Virus record (IMG/VR): IMGVR_UViG_3300037840_000031
Span: 1 to 31,038 of that record
Length of the DNA stretch: 31,038 nt
Direction: 5' to 3' (one strand)
Origin: a virus
Positions 14,746-22,602 of this stretch are shown one piece after another. The notes beneath the pieces are model-generated. The model did not search any database. It was not told the DNA's origin and worked only from the letters and a program-made list of their open reading frames with translations. Made by a program: the position numbers and the translations under genes. Position 1 is the stretch's first letter; each line of letters begins with the position of its first letter.

Positions 14746-17112
14746 TTAGGCGCTGGTCCCGACGATTCCGGCGCGGACATCCCCGGCGGCTGCGCCAAGG
14801 ATGACTTCCGGCCGCCATTCCGCCCAGCCACCTTGCAGGTTGACATACTGGACGAGCATGATGCTGATCTTGGTGTCCGGGTCCGTGACCGTGGTCACCG
14901 AGCCGGGAATCATCACGCCAAGGGTCTGCGTGAATTCCTGCGGCAACCGTGACTTGATGATCGCCGCCGCTTTCTGGAACGCGAAGAACACGATATTGTT
15001 CGTGGTCGCGCCGGTGGAGGGAGTCGAGGATGGGAGGTAAGGCGCCTTGTAAGGCGCAAACCCGCTCAACTTCGGCAACCGGGCTTCGGTGAGGAATTCC
15101 CCGGCTTGATTGGTGGTGTCCTTGGCGCTGGCCGCATACATGAAACTGAGGCGTGGGTCGCCGCGCAGTTTCGCGTAATAGGTCGGTTTCAGCATGATGC
15201 CGCGATCTTCCTCGGGCACCTTGAGCGTGGTGAACATGGCGTCCAGCGTGTCAAGGTCGCCCATGCTGAAGTCACCGTACGCTTTCACGTAGGTCGGTGC
15301 ATTGGCGAAGGTCGGGTCCGTGGCCGCGATGGTCGCATACGAGTTGTAGGTTGCCGCCGTTGCCAGGTTCGTCAGCATGTTGACGAAGTAACCCGCGAGC
15401 GCCTTGATTGCGAGCACGCTCTGCTCATCGAAGAGCCGGCGCGTGGTGGCCCCGAGCACGTTCTGGCCGAAGTTGATCGGCACAGCCACGTAATCGGTCA
15501 GGGTCAGGCTCACGTCCGTCGTTTGCGCAGGTGAGACCGTGTTCCAGCCGAGCGGACGCCCGGTTCCATCCGTCGCCGCATTGTATTTCTGCACCGCCTG
15601 TTGCGTAACGATGCGGGTCGTTTCGGTCTGGTTGAGCAGTCCCGGAGTGTCGCTGAAATCCGTATAGAAGTTCAGCAATTCGGGATACTTGTAGGCGAAG
15701 AACGGCAGGGTGCGTTGCAGCACCAAGGTTCCGCTCAACACCCCCAACACGTTCACCGGCGCGTTGTTGTCGGTGTAGTCCGCCGCCTCAAGGGCGTGCC
15801 CGGAACATTCGATCTCCCGGCTCATGGGACTCTTTTGACGGAAGCCGACCCTGCGGCCGATCTCCATCACCGTGCAGTCCTGCCAGTGATCCATGTTCGT
15901 CGCCAGCTCCGTCTTGTAGAAGGAGGCGGCTTGCAGCGCGAGCTTGCCCTTCAACTGGTAGGAGTGGATACGATTCGTGGGGTCAATCTGCACGTTCGCA
16001 TTCGCGGCCACGAGTTCGCCGTAAGCGCGAAACGCGCCGTCGAAGTCGAACCCGGAGGTCAAGGTGTATTCCTTGCGCTGTTTCCCGGATGCGTCCAAGG
16101 CGGCGGCATTCGGTGTGGTGCGCCCGGCAAGCGGGTCGCGCCCATTCGGCGCGGCGGCGTCGAGCGGTGCCAGCAGCGGGATCAGGTCCGGGTCTTTCAT
16201 GAACTTGGCCTTGTAGCTGGCCTGCACCTCGGTATCCCGCGGCGCAATCTTTTGGGCCTTGACCATGCGCTGCACGGCGGCTTCCGCGTCGCCTTCGAGG
16301 CGCTTCGCATTGGCCGCTTCGAGGGCGGTGGTTTTCTCCTGGGCCTGAGCCAATTCGATTTGAACGGCGATTTCCCGACTCTCGGCGGATGCGGCCTTGA
16401 GTTCGGCCTTGCTCAGTGCATCGGTCTTTTGGTTAAGACCGGCAATGGTCAGCTCCAGCTTTTGGTTGCGCGCTTGGAGCTCGGCGACTGTTTCTTTCAT
16501 TGTGTTCCTTTGGTTGTTATTGCCGGGTGCTCCGGCGTTCCCCGGCAACGAAGCCGGAAATTGTTTTGCGTTCCCCGCCCACAGCGGGCTCATGTTCTGG
16601 AAAGCGGGATCGTTCTCCAGCGCCCCCATGTTCGCCTTTGCTTCCTCGCAGCAGATCACATGCACCGGGTTGTCCGGGTCATCGCGAATTGCGTCCACAT
16701 GAAACGTGGGTGAGAAGGTGCGGAAATCTTTTCCCTCGACCGCCTTGCGCCCGGAATCGGTCCATTCGCCGGATGCCCAGATGCCTGTTGCCATGGAGCC
16801 GGTGGCGTCAATGCGTGTATCCCAGAAAAACTTGTCCGGCCAGAAAGCAGCGACACCCTCCTTGTGTTGAAGTGAAAAGAATGGCTTTTTGCCGGACGCG
16901 GTAAGAACCTTGCGCTGCTTCTCCAATTCATCCACCGCGCCGGATTCCACTTCCACGCACACCGTCACCGGCCGCCCGTTCTGGCTCGGTGTGATCGTGG
17001 TCACGCCTGACGGCATATACATGCAAATGTTATCCTCAAGAGCCGGGATGATGGAGCGGACCGGGTTTGCCTTGGCGCTGGAGGCCGCTGTGAGTTGGTA
17101 GCTGGTGGTCAT
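14746..17112 (-). CDS. fused prohead protease, scaffold and major capsid protein
   Basis: A 788-residue polyprotein. Residues 1 to ~190 resemble the Mu gpI-type head protease: GRPVTVCVEVESGAV, WASGEWTDSGRKAVEGKDF and RTFSPTFHVD. Residues 205 to ~300 are a coiled-coil scaffold (AELQARNQKLELTIAGLNQK, LAQAQEKTTALEAAN). The remainder, about 330-788, is capsid-like, with NFGQNVLGATTRRLFDEQSV and LKPTYYAKLRGDPRLSFMYA. ATG 17112 has GGAGGACTAAC upstream. An internal in-frame ATG at 16500 has its own AAAGGAACACA site and would give a 584-residue scaffold-capsid product in excess over the protease form. In most phages these are separate genes. Confidence 0.88.
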   Translation of the reverse strand: MTTSYQLTAASSAKANPVRSIIPALEDNICMYMPSGVTTITPSQNGRPVTVCVEVESGAVDELEKQRKVLTASGKKPFFSLQHKEGVAAFWPDKFFWDTRIDATGSMATGIWASGEWTDSGRKAVEGKDFRTFSPTFHVDAIRDDPDNPVHVICCEEAKANMGALENDPAFQNMSPLWAGNAKQFPASLPGNAGAPGNNNQRNTMKETVAELQARNQKLELTIAGLNQKTDALSKAELKAASAESREIAVQIELAQAQEKTTALEAANAKRLEGDAEAAVQRMVKAQKIAPRDTEVQASYKAKFMKDPDLIPLLAPLDAAAPNGRDPLAGRTTPNAAALDASGKQRKEYTLTSGFDFDGAFRAYGELVAANANVQIDPTNRIHSYQLKGKLALQAASFYKTELATNMDHWQDCTVMEIGRRVGFRQKSPMSREIECSGHALEAADYTDNNAPVNVLGVLSGTLVLQRTLPFFAYKYPELLNFYTDFSDTPGLLNQTETTRIVTQQAVQKYNAATDGTGRPLGWNTVSPAQTTDVSLTLTDYVAVPINFGQNVLGATTRRLFDEQSVLAIKALAGYFVNMLTNLATAATYNSYATIAATDPTFANAPTYVKAYGDFSMGDLDTLDAMFTTLKVPEEDRGIMLKPTYYAKLRGDPRLSFMYAASAKDTTNQAGEFLTEARLPKLSGFAPYKAPYLPSSTPSTGATTNNIVFFAFQKAAAIIKSRLPQEFTQTLGVMIPGSVTTVTDPDTKISIMLVQYVNLQGGWAEWRPEVILGAAAGDVRAGIVGTSA
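16500..16512 (-). promoter_or_regulatory. internal ribosome binding site and start within capsid ORF
   Basis: On the minus strand AAAGGAACACA stands directly before ATG 16500, in frame with the full ORF at residue 205, exactly where the protease part ends and the scaffold coiled coil begins. This matches the nested protease/scaffold starts known in lambda (C/Nu3) and Mu (I/Z). Confidence 0.7.
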
Positions 17113-17113
17113 G

Positions 17114-18709
17114 TTAGTCCTCCTTTTTCTCCGTTGGCGCTGCGGTGGGAGTGGTCTGCGGCGGTGCCATGGGTTTGAACGCTTCATTCCCTTTGTGCGC
17201 CTCGACCGCTGCAAGGTGCCCGCGATACTTGGTGTCATGCGCCGCCGCTTCCGCGCTGAGTCCGTTCATCTTTGCGTGCTCGGCGGCGATGGAGTGCAAT
17301 GAAGCCGCGTCCTGATGCGCCTTGAGACAGGCGCCGGTTGCTTCCATGGCGTCCTTTGCCGCCGCCTGATACTTGTTCATGGACGCCTTGCCAGCTTCGA
17401 GCGCGGTGGATGGGGTGGCGTTGCTGGCCTTGGCGCTGGCGGCTTTGTCATTATGCTCAATGGCCGCCTTGAAGTGGAGGTTGGCTTGGTGCGCATGGGC
17501 GACTTCGCGATTCCGATCCCCATCTTCTTCCGCTTGCATTGACGCCTTTTGATGCGCCTTTGCCGCGGCGAAATGAGCATCGGATGCGGCGCGGTGGTCC
17601 TTTGCGGTGCCGGAATCATTTGCTGCCTTTGTTTTCTTCTCCGCCTTTTCATCCTTCTCGCTGTAAGCCCTCTCAAGGTGAGTATATTGGTTGATACCCT
17701 CCGGGTTAGACGCGTTCAGCGCCCGCGTCTTTGCAGCTGCTGCCGCTCCAATCGCTTCCGGTTCCGCGTCCTTCCCCATGTCGAACACGTAATCGTAATC
17801 TGTCACGCGCTCGACCTGTTTCGGTTCACCCTCCACTTCCACGTTATCCGCTGAGACGGTGAAGCTGACGCAGTAGAGTTTTCCGTCTGCTCCCTGCACA
17901 ATCGCTTCCCACGATTCACCGGCTTCGTGCGCGGGAGCGATCACGTCGCTGACCCAGACGCTGGAGCACGGATACTGTGCTCCTTCCGGTTTCTGATTCA
18001 GCACCGCGATATCGGACACCGCATCCCGGATTTTCTGTTGCAGATCATTAAGCGAGAACCCACCGTCTTTCACCGATGCTTCAAGAGCCGCGTTCTTTCC
18101 CATGCGTGCAAAGGCTGCGCTTTGTAGCTTTTGTGCGGCCTCGGGTGTGGTGAAGGATGGGTCTTGATACCCTTCCTCGTTCCGTATCTTGGACGCCTTT
18201 TCTACATGCGCCGCTGCGGTGGCCTCGTGCAATGCTGCCGCTTCCTGATTCTGTTCGGCGTGCGCGGCGGCGGCAGCTTTCCCATGCGCCTGCGCCGCAA
18301 CGTCGTGATGTTCACCATCGCCATCCGGTGACTTGTTCGCCTTGGTGCTGGCGGCGTAAGCGAGTTCCCGGAGAGCGCCATAGTCGAGCACTTCATCCGG
18401 GTCGGTGATGTCGGCGACTTCGGGCGCTGGCTTCTCATCCTTTGCCATGATGGCCGCTGCCACCTTACCATTCCCGGCCATGCACGCGTTCATTGCGCCC
18501 ATGTGTTTCTGCGCCATCTTGTCGTGCGCCTGCATTTCGTCCGCGAGTCCAATCGCCTTGGCGTGGACGCTGGCGGCAAGGTGCGATGCGGCGGCTTGGC
18601 GATGATTGTGCGCGGTGGGCATTCCCTCGGCGGTCTTGCTGGCATCAGCGGCCTCCTTGGCGGCTGATGCATAATCCTGTTTGTAATCTTCGGAAGTGTC
18701 GGTGCTCAT
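17114..18709 (-). CDS. Ala/His-rich helical-repeat protein with central beta domain
   Basis: A 531-residue protein lying between portal and capsid genes. Two long regions (about 1-170 and 350-510) consist of degenerate helical repeats with regularly placed Ala and His (HNHRQAAASHLAASVHAKA, AAAKAHQKASMQAEEDG, HHDVAAQAHGKAAAAAHA). Between them (about 215-335) is a compact domain with SSVWVSDVIAPAHEAGESW and DGKLYCVSFTV, resembling a small beta domain seen in other phage head proteins. I know no family name for the whole. Position suggests a scaffold, internal head or DNA-entry protein. Start ATG 18709 has AAAGGAATAAT upstream; the portal's last codons supply it. Confidence 0.75.
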   Translation of the reverse strand: MSTDTSEDYKQDYASAAKEAADASKTAEGMPTAHNHRQAAASHLAASVHAKAIGLADEMQAHDKMAQKHMGAMNACMAGNGKVAAAIMAKDEKPAPEVADITDPDEVLDYGALRELAYAASTKANKSPDGDGEHHDVAAQAHGKAAAAAHAEQNQEAAALHEATAAAHVEKASKIRNEEGYQDPSFTTPEAAQKLQSAAFARMGKNAALEASVKDGGFSLNDLQQKIRDAVSDIAVLNQKPEGAQYPCSSVWVSDVIAPAHEAGESWEAIVQGADGKLYCVSFTVSADNVEVEGEPKQVERVTDYDYVFDMGKDAEPEAIGAAAAAKTRALNASNPEGINQYTHLERAYSEKDEKAEKKTKAANDSGTAKDHRAASDAHFAAAKAHQKASMQAEEDGDRNREVAHAHQANLHFKAAIEHNDKAASAKASNATPSTALEAGKASMNKYQAAAKDAMEATGACLKAHQDAASLHSIAAEHAKMNGLSAEAAAHDTKYRGHLAAVEAHKGNEAFKPMAPPQTTPTAAPTEKKED

Positions 18710-18710
18710 A

Positions 18711-21116
18711 TTATTCCTTTGTGGGAACGGTTTCCTTGCCGTCCGGTGAACTGAAGATGAGAGTATCAATGGTGAATTTGGTTCCAACGAGTCCCCCCCA
18801 GCCGTCCAGCTTCGCGTTGCTTCCCTTTTTCACGTAAGCAACCGTCAGGTGCGGGTGATACTCGTGCTCGCTCGGTGTGATGTCTGCTGCCAGCTCCTTT
18901 GCCAAGGAATCATGCAGCGCCTCGGCTCCGGGTGAAACGATGTCGAATTTGAGAACGTCGTAGTCCGGGCACTCGAACCGCGACAGATTCCCGAGCGTGA
19001 AGGTCACAGGTCCGCTTGAGGTGATCTTGGATGGGTCGAAGCCGGGGTTGAATCCAAACAGGATTGTCACATGCGGCTCATCGTCCAATCCATCGGCAGC
19101 CAAGGTTCCGGCTTTCACCGCCTTCTTACCGAACGCGACAATCTGCTTTGCCACCGACTGCGGCGCCATGGCCATGAGACATCCGAATTTCCCGGCGGAA
19201 CTCGGCCGGGCAGCAGCGGCTTCCAGCGCCTGCGCCAGCCCTGGGTCTGCGGCCACGGCGGCTTCGATGCCCGGTAGATCGCGCAGGAACTTTGTCAACA
19301 TTCCCTTTTTCACCACCACATCCTCGACCGCCCGTATTGCTTCCAGCCGCACGAGTATCGGTGTAATGGTCGCCTGCAAAGCGTTCGACGCTTTCAACGC
19401 CAGTTCCACCCGCGCAGCAGCCGCTTCATTCGCGTCATCGGACCCGCTCGGCTCCTGTTGCTGCTGACCCTGTTGCGACTGTGCCAACGCGGCCTTGGCG
19501 GTGGCTTGTTGGGTCTTCTGCTGTTGCGCCTGCTGCTTTTCCTGCGCGGCGGCCTGCGCCCCAAGCACACCGGTATCCACTCCGGCGATTGGTTCACCCT
19601 CTTGCGGTTTTGGGATGCCGTATTTGCGGTAGAGGTGCGACTCCGGCACGTCCATGATCTGCACCAGAGCCGAGTCCCGTTGCGCGTCCGTCAATCCCCC
19701 TTCCTTGACATCCACCAGCTTGCACACCGGCGCTTCCATGTCACCGCCCTCACCAAAGTTGACGGCGAGGAAGTAAGGGATGAGTTGCAGGTTGATGACC
19801 GATGCGACATAAGTTGCCCCCGAGTCAATGCAGGTATCCTTGACATCGGACTCCGTTTCGCCAAAAGCCTTTCCACCGCCTTTACCCATGGAATCGTGCT
19901 GCCCGCCGGTCATGGTCTGGTGCAGGATCACCTTGCGCTTCTGGGAGTCGGCGAAGTGAAAGAGGAATGCTTGCGGAGACTGGCCTCCGGTGCCGGTGGC
20001 AGTTTCAAAAGCGATCTCGACGCCCTCGGGAACCAGCGCCCATGCCTGGCTTCCCATCGCCTGCAACATTTGCCGGATTTCCTCTTTCTGTGGCTCGCTC
20101 ACTCCCGGCTTGTAAGTTGCTTTGCGGAACGGAACGCCGAACAGTTGCGCGGTGGCCATGAGGAAGTCGCCGCAGAAGTTCGAGGCGCACCACCACCACG
20201 CCAGACACCGAAGCTGAGACGAGGCCAGCACTGAACCGGTCTTGCTCTTGTCAATTCCAATGAGGAACTTGTTCGCGGGAAACTCCACGAATTGATTCGG
20301 GAGCATGGTGCCGGACACCGTTGAGTAGAACCCTCCCTCGGTCAAGGCCGCCTTGGGATCGAACTTCATCTTCTTGATCGTCCCGGTCTTGTCCCGCGCC
20401 ACCTGCGGCGGCATCAGCAACTTGAGACGGCCACCCTGATCCCACGCGTAACACACCGGGTTGACCCAGTAGCCGGCCCGCGGGACAAGCACTTGCCCGT
20501 CAAATCCGGGTAGCTGGAGCAGATTCAATTCGCCGGTGCCATAGGTCTGATACCAGTCGAGTTCAATGAGCGATTGACCATGAAACCGGGCGGCGAGCAA
20601 ATCCTTGATGATGCCGCGCATGTCGCATTCATCGGAGGCTGCATCCGGCCGCATGGAACGGATCGCGGCGGAAAACATCTTTGCCTTTTCCACGGCTGAC
20701 GGTGTCGGTTCCTCGTCCTCGTCGTGGTATGCTTCAATGACCACCCGCTTCGACAACACGCCCTCTTGAAACTCGCCGATGCAGCTTTGTATCTCCGGGT
20801 CCGTGTCCCACATGAGATCGAATAGCTGGTGCATCTGCACATGGTTCCCGGCGAGCCCACCGCGTATCACCGATTCAATGTAGCTCGGTGTGATAGCCGA
20901 CATATACGGCATGAGCCAGTTGCCAACCGATTCCCTACGCAGCACGCCGGCGAGCGACGGTAGAAGATTGGTTGCGTCCGGTGTCAGCGTCTGTTTCGGT
21001 GTCGAGAGTGCTTTTGCGGCGAGGACCGAACGTGCGGTGAAGCCGGGGGAAGCGACTCCGCCGCTCCGAATCTTCGGAGCCTGTTTCTGTAACTGATAAC
21101 CAAAAAGACCGGCCAT
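18711..21116 (-). CDS. portal protein (DUF935/Mu gp29-like) fused to 2H phosphoesterase domain
   Basis: An 801-residue protein. Residues 1 to about 500 resemble Mu gp29/DUF935 portals (YIESVIRGGLAGN, LMWDTDPEIQSCIGEFQEGV, LLAARFHGQSLIELDWY, RKYGIPKPQEGEP), forming the ring through which DNA enters the head. A Gln/Ala linker (about 515-565) follows, then a helical stretch. From about 640 there is a second domain with two histidine motifs, HVT (H682) in DEPHVTILFGF and HLT (H756) in HPHLTVAYV, the signature of 2H phosphoesterases. The length exceeds typical ~500-aa portals because of this domain. No clear ribosome site precedes the ATG. The domain assignments are motif-based; the substrate is unknown. 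Confidence 0.88.
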   Translation of the reverse strand: MAGLFGYQLQKQAPKIRSGGVASPGFTARSVLAAKALSTPKQTLTPDATNLLPSLAGVLRRESVGNWLMPYMSAITPSYIESVIRGGLAGNHVQMHQLFDLMWDTDPEIQSCIGEFQEGVLSKRVVIEAYHDEDEEPTPSAVEKAKMFSAAIRSMRPDAASDECDMRGIIKDLLAARFHGQSLIELDWYQTYGTGELNLLQLPGFDGQVLVPRAGYWVNPVCYAWDQGGRLKLLMPPQVARDKTGTIKKMKFDPKAALTEGGFYSTVSGTMLPNQFVEFPANKFLIGIDKSKTGSVLASSQLRCLAWWWCASNFCGDFLMATAQLFGVPFRKATYKPGVSEPQKEEIRQMLQAMGSQAWALVPEGVEIAFETATGTGGQSPQAFLFHFADSQKRKVILHQTMTGGQHDSMGKGGGKAFGETESDVKDTCIDSGATYVASVINLQLIPYFLAVNFGEGGDMEAPVCKLVDVKEGGLTDAQRDSALVQIMDVPESHLYRKYGIPKPQEGEPIAGVDTGVLGAQAAAQEKQQAQQQKTQQATAKAALAQSQQGQQQQEPSGSDDANEAAAARVELALKASNALQATITPILVRLEAIRAVEDVVVKKGMLTKFLRDLPGIEAAVAADPGLAQALEAAAARPSSAGKFGCLMAMAPQSVAKQIVAFGKKAVKAGTLAADGLDDEPHVTILFGFNPGFDPSKITSSGPVTFTLGNLSRFECPDYDVLKFDIVSPGAEALHDSLAKELAADITPSEHEYHPHLTVAYVKKGSNAKLDGWGGLVGTKFTIDTLIFSSPDGKETVPTKE

Positions 21117-21166
21117 TGGGGAAAGGGTTAGATTCCCGCCGCTTTAGCCGAAAGGTTTTTTTACGG

Positions 21167-21195
21167 TTGACTGATGGCCATGCGGTGGCCATATT
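21167..21195 (+). promoter_or_regulatory. candidate promoter for the plus-strand cassette
   Basis: TTGACT (21167-21172) and CATATT (21190-21195) lie 17 bases apart, a reasonable sigma-70 pair. The start codon at 21202 is where transcription would be expected to begin, so the first gene may be read from a leaderless mRNA. No ribosome site is visible at normal spacing. Confidence 0.5.
21174..21192. promoter_or_regulatory. palindromic operator candidate inside promoter
   Basis: ATGGCCA and TGGCCAT, exact reverse complements, flank the 5-base spacer TGCGG. Each arm contains the self-palindromic TGGCCA and the arms repeat at 11 bases, about one helical turn. The site covers the spacer and enters the -10 element, so a bound protein would block RNA polymerase. 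The repressor is not known; the first cassette protein or the HTH protein at 21605 are candidates. Confidence 0.5.
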
Positions 21196-21201
21196 TACCG
21201 C

Positions 21202-21375
21202 ATGCCAGTTATCACTGATGCAGAAGAGGAGCAGTTTGAGAAACGTCTTGCGATGGTGAAGGTGCCGTGCAAACCGAGCGAGAAGAAACGATGGGTCCGA
21301 GCCATTGGCCGCGGAGAGGTTGCCCGCAAGGCACGGGAGTTATTGAATCAGTTTGTGAATGGAGGCGGGAAATGA
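21202..21375 (+). CDS. small charged protein, first gene of plus-strand cassette
   Basis: A 57-residue protein, one of only two convincing plus-strand genes here. It begins MPVITDAEEEQFEKRLAMV, is helical and highly charged throughout (PSEKKRWVRAIGRGEVARKA), and ends LLNQFVNGGGK. No family recognised. The ORF is supported by its stop overlapping the next start as ATGA and by encoding that gene's GGAGG ribosome site. Size, charge and pairing with a second small gene would fit an antitoxin or autorepressor, but no diagnostic motif is present. Confidence 0.62.
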   Translation: MPVITDAEEEQFEKRLAMVKVPCKPSEKKRWVRAIGRGEVARKARELLNQFVNGGGK

Positions 21376-21602
21376 TGTGGGCGTCCGCCGAATCAGTGCC
21401 GGGTCTTTGCACTCGCATTACGGAATTGGATGCAATCGCTGGTGTCGCCCTTACTCCATCACAAGCACGTGATTTCTTTCATGGTGGTGATGTTCTGGTT
21501 TTGGTGCGCAAGCTGCCGGCGCATGGAGTCCCTGCGTTCCCGATTCTCTGTGCCGTGCTGCCCAAGCAAACGCCGGTGTCCAAGGTGTTTTCAGGGATGT
21601 GA
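21372..21602 (+). CDS. second gene of plus-strand cassette
   Basis: A 76-residue unrecognised protein starting MMWASAESVPGLCTRI, with a folded-looking middle (IAGVALTPSQARDFFHGGDV) and a hydrophobic strand-rich part (LVLVRKLP, FPILCAVLP) ending KVFSGM. GGAGG stands seven bases before the ATG and the start overlaps the upstream stop as ATGA, so the pair is translated together. A longer frame from 21267 lies across the first gene and is rejected. Possible moron, toxin-like or host-takeover gene; nothing decides between these. Confidence 0.62.
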   Translation: MMWASAESVPGLCTRITELDAIAGVALTPSQARDFFHGGDVLVLVRKLPAHGVPAFPILCAVLPKQTPVSKVFSGM

Positions 21603-21604
21603 TT

Positions 21605-21856
21605 TCACGTCGCATTCCCCTGCCACCGCTCCCGGCTTCTTGAGTGTGGTGGGTATTGAAATCTCAATTCGTCGGTGGATTTGCCGATTGCATTCGCGGT
21701 GCGGCGGCGGGCGCTCAGTAGCCAGTCTCGCACCTTTCCCTCAGACACTCCCATGTTCTCCGCAATCGCTCTGGCACTGAGCCGCTGTTCGCAGCGCAGC
21801 CGCCATGCTTCGGCCTGACGCGGTGTCAGCCGGGTGGGATCGAAGGAGCGCGGCAT
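21605..21856 (-). CDS. sigma-70 region 4-like helix-turn-helix protein
   Basis: An 83-residue DNA-binding protein. The segment LTPRQAEAWRLRCEQRLSAR followed by AIAENMGVSEGKVRDWLLSA matches the sigma-70 region 4/LuxR-type helix-turn-helix, in which the second helix reads the -35 DNA. The rest is a short basic and Arg/Ser-rich tail. It starts at ATG 21856, four bases past the previous stop, with GAAGGTGATA as ribosome site. Being last in the run before the portal operon, it could be a late-gene activator or a packaging-linked regulator. It converges tail to tail with the plus-strand cassette, with two bases between the stops. Confidence 0.75.
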   Translation of the reverse strand: MPRSFDPTRLTPRQAEAWRLRCEQRLSARAIAENMGVSEGKVRDWLLSARRRTANAIGKSTDELRFQYPPHSRSRERWQGNAT

Positions 21857-21860
21857 AGGG

Positions 21861-22091
21861 TCAGCTATCACCTTCCATCTTATCGCGTTCCTCTTTTTCG
21901 GTGAGCAGCCGCTCTCGCAGCAGAAACTCATGCACCATACCTATCCGTGCGTATAAGTTTCCTGCGCCTTTGAAGCAACGGAATGTGTTTCCATCCTCTT
22001 GATATGTGGCAAGTATTTGAACGGTGTCGAAGTGCTCGGTCAGCACGTTCATTGCATCGTCAATGGCTTTCTTGCGCGTTGGGTCACTCAT
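21861..22091 (-). CDS. hypothetical protein, 76 aa
   Basis: Unrecognised soluble protein: helical start MSDPTRKKAIDDAMNVLTEH, a strand-like core (TVQILATYQ, NTFRCFKGAG), then a helix (MVHEFLLRERLL) and an acidic end. ATG 22091 overlaps the previous stop as ATGA and is preferred to 22115. The alpha-beta-beta-alpha order resembles small phage regulators, but this is only an impression. Its 3' end carries GAAGGTGATA, the likely ribosome site for the following HTH gene. Confidence 0.65.
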   Translation of the reverse strand: MSDPTRKKAIDDAMNVLTEHFDTVQILATYQEDGNTFRCFKGAGNLYARIGMVHEFLLRERLLTEKEERDKMEGDS

Positions 22092-22369
22092 GGTCGCCCG
22101 GTGACAGACCGGCATTTCCCATCCTTATCAACAATGAACTTGCGGTCGAAGGCGCGGAGCCGGTCGCTGAAGCGGTGCATATCCATGGACGCATGCACAT
22201 TATACATTGAGTCGAGCGTCTGCGCGCCGTCGGCCACCTGCGCATTGAGCAAGTCCTCGAAGTGAATTGAGTTCGACCATATGAATACAATCTGTGGCTG
22301 CGCTGCTGCCAGTTGCCTCATTCCATCCGGAGCAGGGGATATGATGCTTATGCTTCCGTCGCTATTCAC
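22088..22369 (-). CDS. hypothetical protein, 93 aa
   Basis: Not recognised. The product begins MNSDGSISIISPAPDGM, has a short hydrophobic strand (PQIVFIWSN), and a His/Met/Asp-rich second half (NVHASMDMHRFSDRLRAF) ending KDGKCRSVTGRP. No membrane span or signal peptide. It overlaps both neighbours by ATGA. The mixed composition and absence of low complexity suggest a folded protein. Confidence 0.62.
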   Translation of the reverse strand: MNSDGSISIISPAPDGMRQLAAAQPQIVFIWSNSIHFEDLLNAQVADGAQTLDSMYNVHASMDMHRFSDRLRAFDRKFIVDKDGKCRSVTGRP

Positions 22370-22602
22370 TTCTTTCTATCCCCTCTCTGCGGCGGGTCCA
22401 CCTTTTGCCGCACCGCAACCGGCGTCCCTGGCTCCAGCGGTTTATGTTCCCCGCACCATTCCCGCTCCCCATGCACCACCGGACGATAAGCATAGAGCGG
22501 CGCGATGACCGTTGGCGGGTGCCGGTGGCAGCGACCGGTGCGCTCTCCCGGTCCTTGTTGGACATAGTAGAAGCAGGTGCCGCAGGAGGGATGCTGGTTC
22601 AT
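22366..22602 (-). CDS. small Cys/His metal-binding protein
   Basis: A 78-residue protein with a clustered metal site: CGTCFYYV near the start, RCHRHPP about 15 residues later, then WCGEH near residue 50. This CxxC...CxxxPP...WCGE layout recurs in small phage and bacterial proteins that bind zinc or an iron-sulfur cluster, but the function of the group is unknown to me. The C-terminus is polar and basic. Both ends overlap neighbours by ATGA, placing it firmly in the operon. Confidence 0.68.
   Translation of the reverse strand: MNQHPSCGTCFYYVQQGPGERTGRCHRHPPTVIAPLYAYRPVVHGEREWCGEHKPLEPGTPVAVRQKVDPPQRGDRKK

Noticed and set aside
15601-16713. Long plus-strand frame of 370 codons over the capsid ORF
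   Set aside because: It is antisense to the fused protease-capsid gene, reads as Arg/Gly/His-rich sequence without motifs, and has no ribosome site. GC-rich codon bias produces such shadows.
19458-20234. Plus-strand frame of 258 codons over the portal gene
   Set aside because: Shadow of the portal; Arg/Leu-rich, no motif, starts within a Gln-codon run.
21117-21166. CTTT/AAAG stem with a T-run as a terminator reading toward the cassette
   Set aside because: The stem is only four bases and lies upstream of the promoter, so it is not convincing.
21212-21418. Minus-strand frame opposite the plus-strand cassette, which would keep the operon continuous
   Set aside because: No ribosome site, no coupling with neighbours and poor composition; the plus-strand pair has an ATGA junction and GGAGG.
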